A DNA stretch of 64,000 nucleotides from Myxococcaceae bacterium (GTDB lineage: Bacteria > Myxococcota > Myxococcia > Myxococcales > Myxococcaceae), in assembly GCA_003818285.1 (NCBI GenBank), contig RPRB01000004.1, forward strand, positions 1 through 64,000, given 5' to 3'. This document shows positions 59,442-64,000 of this stretch, piece after piece; positions within the stretch are counted from its first letter, which is position 1; each line of letters starts with the position of its first letter. Made by a program: the position numbers and the translations under genes. The notes below the pieces were generated by a model that had not been told where the DNA came from, ran no database searches, and worked only from the letters and a program-made list of their open reading frames with translations.

Positions 59442-60761
59442 TCACCTCGTGGTGAAGCTCGTGAAGGTCTGCGTCTGGAAACCGACGCCCTCACGGGGGA
59501 AGGTCCCGGTCTCGGCGAAGGCGTCGATGCTGGCGTAGGGACCGACGGCGAAAAGCTGGAAGTCGTACGGATGGGCGGAGGGGAGGCCGAGCCCGTGTGC
59601 ACTGAGGTCGGGGATGCGGGCGTGCGTGCCTCCGCTGGCGATGAGGTAAGTCGGATCGTTCGCGGCGCCGCTCAGCACGAGGACGTGGATTCCCCCGGCG
59701 ACCGGGGTCCACACCAACTCGGTGCTGGTGTCCACTCCGGTCGCGCCATCGGCGGGGGCAGTGGCGATCGCGGGCGAGGGCAGGGTGAGCACGGCGCCGG
59801 TCGTGCCCGGATTCACGCCGGTGATCTGCGCCGTGGTGAACGAGGTGCCGTCGCCGGTGAGGGCGGTGGCGCTGACGATGGCCTTCGCGCCGATGCCGGA
59901 GGGCACCGGGACCGTGAGGGTGCCCGCGTCCAGGCCGTCCAGGCTCACCGGGAAGTACGCCAGATCGTCGAAGGTCACGTACACGTCCCGCTCCAGGATC
60001 TCGTGGCCCGCGGGTGCGGAGATGGTCGTCGAGATCGGGTCGGTCAGGACCGCGGCGAGCATGAGGTCGGCGTTGCTCACCGTGCCTCCGCTGGTGAGGG
60101 CGACCCCGGTCTGCACCCCGTGCGAGCGGTAGCCGGTGACGGTGCCGTTCGCGTCGACGGTCCACTGCAGGCCGTGCACGGTACCGGTGATGGTGCTGGC
60201 GCCGGACCAGGCGACTGGAAAGGAGTACGGGGTGGCCTCCACGTAGGCACCGGTCGAGATCTCCGGGGCGCCGTAGCTCACGGCGGTCAGCTCGCCCGAG
60301 GGCGTGGGAAGCGCGTCGCCTCCCACGATGCCCCCTCCCAGGGTGGCGCTCCGGGTCGGCTGGGTACCGGCAGCAAGGTCGAGCAGCTTCGGATCGGTCC
60401 GGGTGAGCTGAGCGTAGACCGTCGCCACCCTCGCCGGTGACGGCTCGAGGATGATCAGGTCGTAGGGAGTGGTGACCCCGGAGATGGTGAACTGGCCGTT
60501 GGCGCCGGTGGTGGCCGAGCCCGGGCCGATGAGCACGGTGCGATTGGCCAGAGGTTGACCGAAGCCATCGAGCACCGAGCCGGAGACGGTCGTCCCTCCG
60601 CCCCCTCCGCCGCCTCCTCCCCCTCCACCGCCTCCGCCGTCCTGCAGTCCAGGCCCGTCGGAACCTCCGCAGCCGAGGAGCAGGACGAGGACGGTCGTGG
60701 CGAGAAACGAAGGACGAACGGGCACGGGTGGGTTCCCCCCGGAAGAGGCCATCGGTCGCAT
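59442..60761 (-). CDS. hypothetical lipoprotein with poly-Gly tract and carboxypeptidase-regulatory-like region
   Basis: VLLLGCGGSDGPG lipobox; 15 consecutive Gly codons; VSGSVLDGFGQPLANRTVLIGPGSATTGANGQFTISGV. Confidence 0.75.
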   Translation of the reverse strand: MRPMASSGGNPPVPVRPSFLATTVLVLLLGCGGSDGPGLQDGGGGGGGGGGGGGGGTTVSGSVLDGFGQPLANRTVLIGPGSATTGANGQFTISGVTTPYDLIILEPSPARVATVYAQLTRTDPKLLDLAAGTQPTRSATLGGGIVGGDALPTPSGELTAVSYGAPEISTGAYVEATPYSFPVAWSGASTITGTVHGLQWTVDANGTVTGYRSHGVQTGVALTSGGTVSNADLMLAAVLTDPISTTISAPAGHEILERDVYVTFDDLAYFPVSLDGLDAGTLTVPVPSGIGAKAIVSATALTGDGTSFTTAQITGVNPGTTGAVLTLPSPAIATAPADGATGVDTSTELVWTPVAGGIHVLVLSGAANDPTYLIASGGTHARIPDLSAHGLGLPSAHPYDFQLFAVGPYASIDAFAETGTFPREGVGFQTQTFTSFTTR

Positions 60762-60845
60762 CTACCATGGCTGGCGGAGATGCCCCATCCGCGGGCGGCT
60801 TGACCCCCGGGGGCGGCGGTTGGTAACAGGCCAGCGTCGTCCAGT

Positions 60846-60917
60846 GCGGGAATAGCTCAGTGGTAGAGCATCGCCTTGCCAAGGCGAGGGTCGAGGGTTC
60901 AAATCCCTTTTCCCGCT
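60846..60917 (+). tRNA. tRNA-Gly(GCC)
   Basis: GCGGGAA acceptor pairs with TTCCCGC; D-arm GCTC..GAGC; anticodon stem-loop TCGCC-TTGCCAA-GGCGA (GCC); T-arm GAGGG-TTCAAAT-CCCTT. Confidence 0.97.
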
Positions 60918-60923
60918 CCTCGA

Positions 60924-60952
60924 AGCCCCGGCGCCCCCGGGGCTTTCATTTT
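60924..60952 (+). terminator. Rho-independent terminator downstream of tRNA-Gly
   Basis: AGCCCCGG-CGCCC-CCGGGGCT followed by TTCATTTT. Confidence 0.85.
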
Positions 60953-61032
60953 CTCCCGTCCACGTGGTCGCTCCATGGACGCCAGCGACCCCGGTCTGAG
61001 TCGGCTGATCGTGCTGGCAGTGGGCGTGCGCG

Positions 61033-61603
61033 ATGGAGGAGGCTGTGCGGATGACGGTCACTCGATTCCTCACCATCGACAACGTCATCGCGGCGAACCC
61101 GGACGCCTTCGGCCCGGGCATCGTGGCGAGCCGTCTGCTCTACCGCGGGCTCGGGGGCGTCTTCATCGTCCGCTCGTTCCGCTGGGCGTCGTGGCTCCCC
61201 CGGGTGTACCGGGTGAGCGAGGTGCTCCGCGACGGGCAGCTCGATGCCGTCGCCCTGTACGTGCGCAGCGAGAGCGCCCACCATCGTGCCCGGCGCTGCG
61301 CAGCGAGGCCCGGTGCGGCGGCCGAGTACCAAGAGAAGCTTCTCCGACGGCTGTCTCCACCGGCGCCGCAGCCCCGGCAGCGCCCTCGTCCTCGACGCGC
61401 CATTGGGGCGGCTGACTGCTGACGCCCGATTGGCCACCGACGGGCGTGACCCGCGGCTGAGCTGGCACAGCCCGATCATGGCGGGGCCCACCGGAGCTCA
61501 ACGAGCGCGGCGACGCGATTGTGGGACGCGTCCTCCTCGTGGATGATGCGTCGGTCACCGTCACGCTCGACGTCGACTATCGGTTCGTGCCGCAGACGCA
61601 GTG
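61033..61603 (+). pseudogene. frameshifted coding relic of unknown family
   Basis: Protein-like segments in three successive frames: MTVTRFLTIDNVIAANPDAFGPGIVASRLLYRG..., then SALVLDAPLGRLTADARLATDGRDPRLSWHSPIMAG, then ELNERGDAIVGRVLLVDDASVTVTLDVDYRFVPQTQ*. Confidence 0.45.
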
Positions 61604-63451
61604 ATGGCCACCGCACCTTCCGAGCTGAGTTCGCCCCCCGGCCCGTCCCCGGTCGAGGACCCCGAGCAGCGGTGGCTGCGCACGGTGTACCGGCCGGGCG
61701 TCCCGCAGCTCACGGTGCGCGCGGTGGTGGTCGGCATGCTGCTCGGCGCGCTGATGTGCCTCTCGAACCTCTACGTCGTCCTCAAGGCTGGCTGGAGCTT
61801 CGGGGTCACGATCACCGCCTGCGTCATGGCCTTCGCCCTGTTCCGGCTGGGCAGGGCGCTCGGGCTGGTCCGGCGCGAGTTCGGGATCCTCGAGAACAAC
61901 GCGATGGGATCGGTGGCGTCCTCGGCGGGGTTCATGACCGGCGGGGGGAACCTCCCGGCGATGGGTGCCCTGCTCCTCCTGACCGGTCTCCGCCCGGAGC
62001 CGGTGGCAATGATGGCCTGGCTGGCGGTGATCGCCATGCTGGGGGTCTTCACCGCCGTGCCGATCAAGCGGCAGCTGATCAACGTCGAGGGGCTGCCGTT
62101 CCCCACCGGGACCGCCACCGCCGAGACGCTGCACGCGCTCCACGGCGAGGGCGGCGAGGCCGTGCGCCGCGCGCGGAAGCTCGGCTGGGCCGCGGCCTTC
62201 GGGGCCGCGCTCGCCTTCGTCCGGGACCTGCGGTGGTTGCCGGTGCACGTGCCCGCCTCCACCGGGTTCCCCTTCACCTTGCGGGGTTTCCCGGCATCCC
62301 AGTGGACGGTCAGCTTCGACTGGAGCGTGCTCCTCATCGGTGGCGGGGCGCTGCTCGGGTTCCGCACCGGGTGGTCGATGCTCCTCGGCGGCCTCCTGAA
62401 CTTCTGCGTGCTCGCCCCCTGGATGCACGATCGGGGAGTGTTCGGGGCGGTCAACTTCCGCTCGCTCCTCGGCTGGTCTCTGTGGCCGGGGGCGGCGCTG
62501 ATGATCGCCTCGGGGCTTCTCGCCTTCGGGTTCCAGTGGCGGACCGTGGTCCGCGCCCTCTCGGGGCTCCTGAGCGTGTTCCGGCGAGGCGCGCGCCGGG
62601 GCTCGGCCGCGGACCCGATGGCGGCGGTCGAGGCTCCGCTCACCTGGTTCGGGATGGCGTACCTGGTGCTCGGGCCGATCATCGTCGCCCTGATGGTGAC
62701 GCTGTTCGGGTTCCCGGTCTGGGCAGCGCTCCTGGCGCTGCCGCTCGCGGTGCTACTCGGGGTGGTCGCCTCCCGGGTGACGGGCGAGACCGACGTGACG
62801 CCCAGCAAGGCGCTCGGCCCCGTGACCCAGCTGGTCTACGGCGCGGCGCTCCCGGGCCAGCTGCTCCCGAACATCACCGGGGCGAACGTCACCGCGGGCG
62901 TGGGACTCCATGCGGCGGATCTGCTCACCGACCTCAAGTCGGGCTGGCTCCTCGGGGCCAAGCCGCGGCAGCAGCTGATCGGCCAGCTCTTCGGCGCGGT
63001 GGCCGGAGCGGTGGCCGTCGTCCCCGCCTTCAACCTCCTCGTCCCGAGCGCGGACGTGCTCGGCTCCCAGCACTTCCCGGCGCCGGGAGTGCAGGTCTGG
63101 GCGAGCGTCTCCCGCCTGCTGTCGGAGGGCGCGTCGCAGCTCCACCCGGCGGCGCGGCAGGGCATCATGGTCGGGCTGGTCGTCGGCGTAGTGCTCGCGA
63201 TGCTCGAGCGGTTCGCTCCGCGGAGGCTGCGGGCCTTCATCCCATCGCCGACCGCGGTGGGAGTCTCCTTCATGATCCCCTTCGCCAACTCGCTGGCCTT
63301 CTTCATCGGCGCGCTCGCGGCCGAGCTGGTGCGGCGCCGGCGGCCTCCCGAGGTGGACGCCACCGTCACCCCGGTGGCGAGCGGGTTCATCGCCGGGGAG
63401 AGCCTGATGGGCGTGCTCATCGCGATCGCGATCGCGCTCCTGGCGGCCTGA
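61604..63451 (+). CDS. OPT family oligopeptide transporter
   Basis: Polytopic; SNLYVVLKAGWSFGVTITACVMAF, NNAMGSVASSAGFMTGGG, PFPTGTATAETLHAL. Confidence 0.92.
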   Translation: MATAPSELSSPPGPSPVEDPEQRWLRTVYRPGVPQLTVRAVVVGMLLGALMCLSNLYVVLKAGWSFGVTITACVMAFALFRLGRALGLVRREFGILENNAMGSVASSAGFMTGGGNLPAMGALLLLTGLRPEPVAMMAWLAVIAMLGVFTAVPIKRQLINVEGLPFPTGTATAETLHALHGEGGEAVRRARKLGWAAAFGAALAFVRDLRWLPVHVPASTGFPFTLRGFPASQWTVSFDWSVLLIGGGALLGFRTGWSMLLGGLLNFCVLAPWMHDRGVFGAVNFRSLLGWSLWPGAALMIASGLLAFGFQWRTVVRALSGLLSVFRRGARRGSAADPMAAVEAPLTWFGMAYLVLGPIIVALMVTLFGFPVWAALLALPLAVLLGVVASRVTGETDVTPSKALGPVTQLVYGAALPGQLLPNITGANVTAGVGLHAADLLTDLKSGWLLGAKPRQQLIGQLFGAVAGAVAVVPAFNLLVPSADVLGSQHFPAPGVQVWASVSRLLSEGASQLHPAARQGIMVGLVVGVVLAMLERFAPRRLRAFIPSPTAVGVSFMIPFANSLAFFIGALAAELVRRRRPPEVDATVTPVASGFIAGESLMGVLIAIAIALLAA

Positions 63452-63637
63452 GCAGGCGTCTCACAGCTGCGGGGCGCCTGCTGCCAGGTGGGTGCAACCC
63501 CGGCCGCGACACTCCCCGGCCGGCCGTCACCGGCGGCGCAACACGCTCGGATCCAAGTGTCTGGAGTTCCTGGGTTCCGGGCTGGCAACGGCCATGCACT
63601 GGGGAGAGGGCGTCTCGCCTCTCCAAAGGAGCTCGCC

Positions 63638-63814
63638 ATGAACACCGCCGCCCTCTTCTCCGCCAGCCGTCACAATCGGTCGCTGGGCCTCGTCCTCGCC
63701 GGAGTCATCTTCGCCGCCCTCGGCGTCGGCGGCTCGGGTGCCATCGTCCGGAACTTCGTCACCGCCAACGGCCACGCCAGCGCGCCGGTCACGGTTGTCG
63801 GGACCATCGGGTGA
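63638..63814 (+). CDS. small (58-aa) hydrophobic protein, possibly membrane or exported
   Basis: MNTAALFSASRHNRSLGLVLAGVIFAALGVGGSGAIVRNFVTANGHASAPVTVVGTIG; AAAGGAG Shine-Dalgarno 7 nt upstream. Confidence 0.55.
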   Translation: MNTAALFSASRHNRSLGLVLAGVIFAALGVGGSGAIVRNFVTANGHASAPVTVVGTIG

Positions 63815-63821
63815 GCCGCGC

Positions 63822-64000
63822 TCACCGCTCGCAACCGAGGTAGGTCCGCTCGTTGATCCCGAGCACCTGTTCCTCCCATGGCGCGAAGCTGCTGCACCAG
63901 CCATTGTGGTCGTCGGAGCCCCGCCCCAGCTGCACGTGACGGAGCTCGTGAGGAAAGGTCTCCAGAGCCTCCTCGGCGACGTCGACGACCCTGGAGTGGT
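63822..64000 (-). CDS. C-terminal fragment of a protein with an HELRH motif (truncated by window edge)
   Basis: Minus-frame read ...SRVVDVAEEALETFPHELRHVQLGRGSDDHNGWCSSFAPWEEQVLGINERTYLGCER*; stop at 63822-63824. Confidence 0.55.
   Translation of the reverse strand, partial: HSRVVDVAEEALETFPHELRHVQLGRGSDDHNGWCSSFAPWEEQVLGINERTYLGCER

Noticed and set aside
60846-60917. tRNA-Gly as an integration site for a genomic island
   Set aside because: No integrase and no direct repeat of the tRNA 3' end seen downstream in the window.

Overview
High-GC (roughly 70%) chromosomal window that looks myxobacterial. The taxonomic call rests on gene content, chiefly a three-bactofilin cluster followed by a ParB/PadC-like gene; no search was run. 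Most of the window is core bacterial gene content: queA-tgt-yajC-secD-secF, recJ, aspS, xseA-xseB-response regulator-ispA-dxs-tlyA, pyrE, nadB, pgsA, one tRNA-Gly, ExbB/ExbD, an ECF sigma/anti-sigma pair, an RND pump, acyl-CoA dehydrogenase and MaoC genes, and an OPT transporter. I see no prophage, transposon, CRISPR array or recognisable defence island. Best leads: (1) a hybrid histidine kinase (14554-17028, -) whose membrane domain carries most of the ethylene-receptor (ETR1) copper/ethylene-site residues, with Asn at the Asp25 position; (2) a tlyA gene with no stop codon, reading in frame into a GAF-HK-REC kinase (42514-45540); (3) the bacNOP-padC-like cytoskeleton/segregation cluster (48436-50678); (4) a near-perfect inverted repeat covering the probable ribosome-binding site of an acyl-CoA dehydrogenase gene (24303-24365); (5) a HEAT-repeat/cyclophilin lipoprotein fusion. 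There are also apparent gene lesions: a DUF885 peptidase with an in-frame TAA, and a frameshifted relic near the tRNA. Start codons are my own choices and often differ from the maximal ORF in the supplied track.
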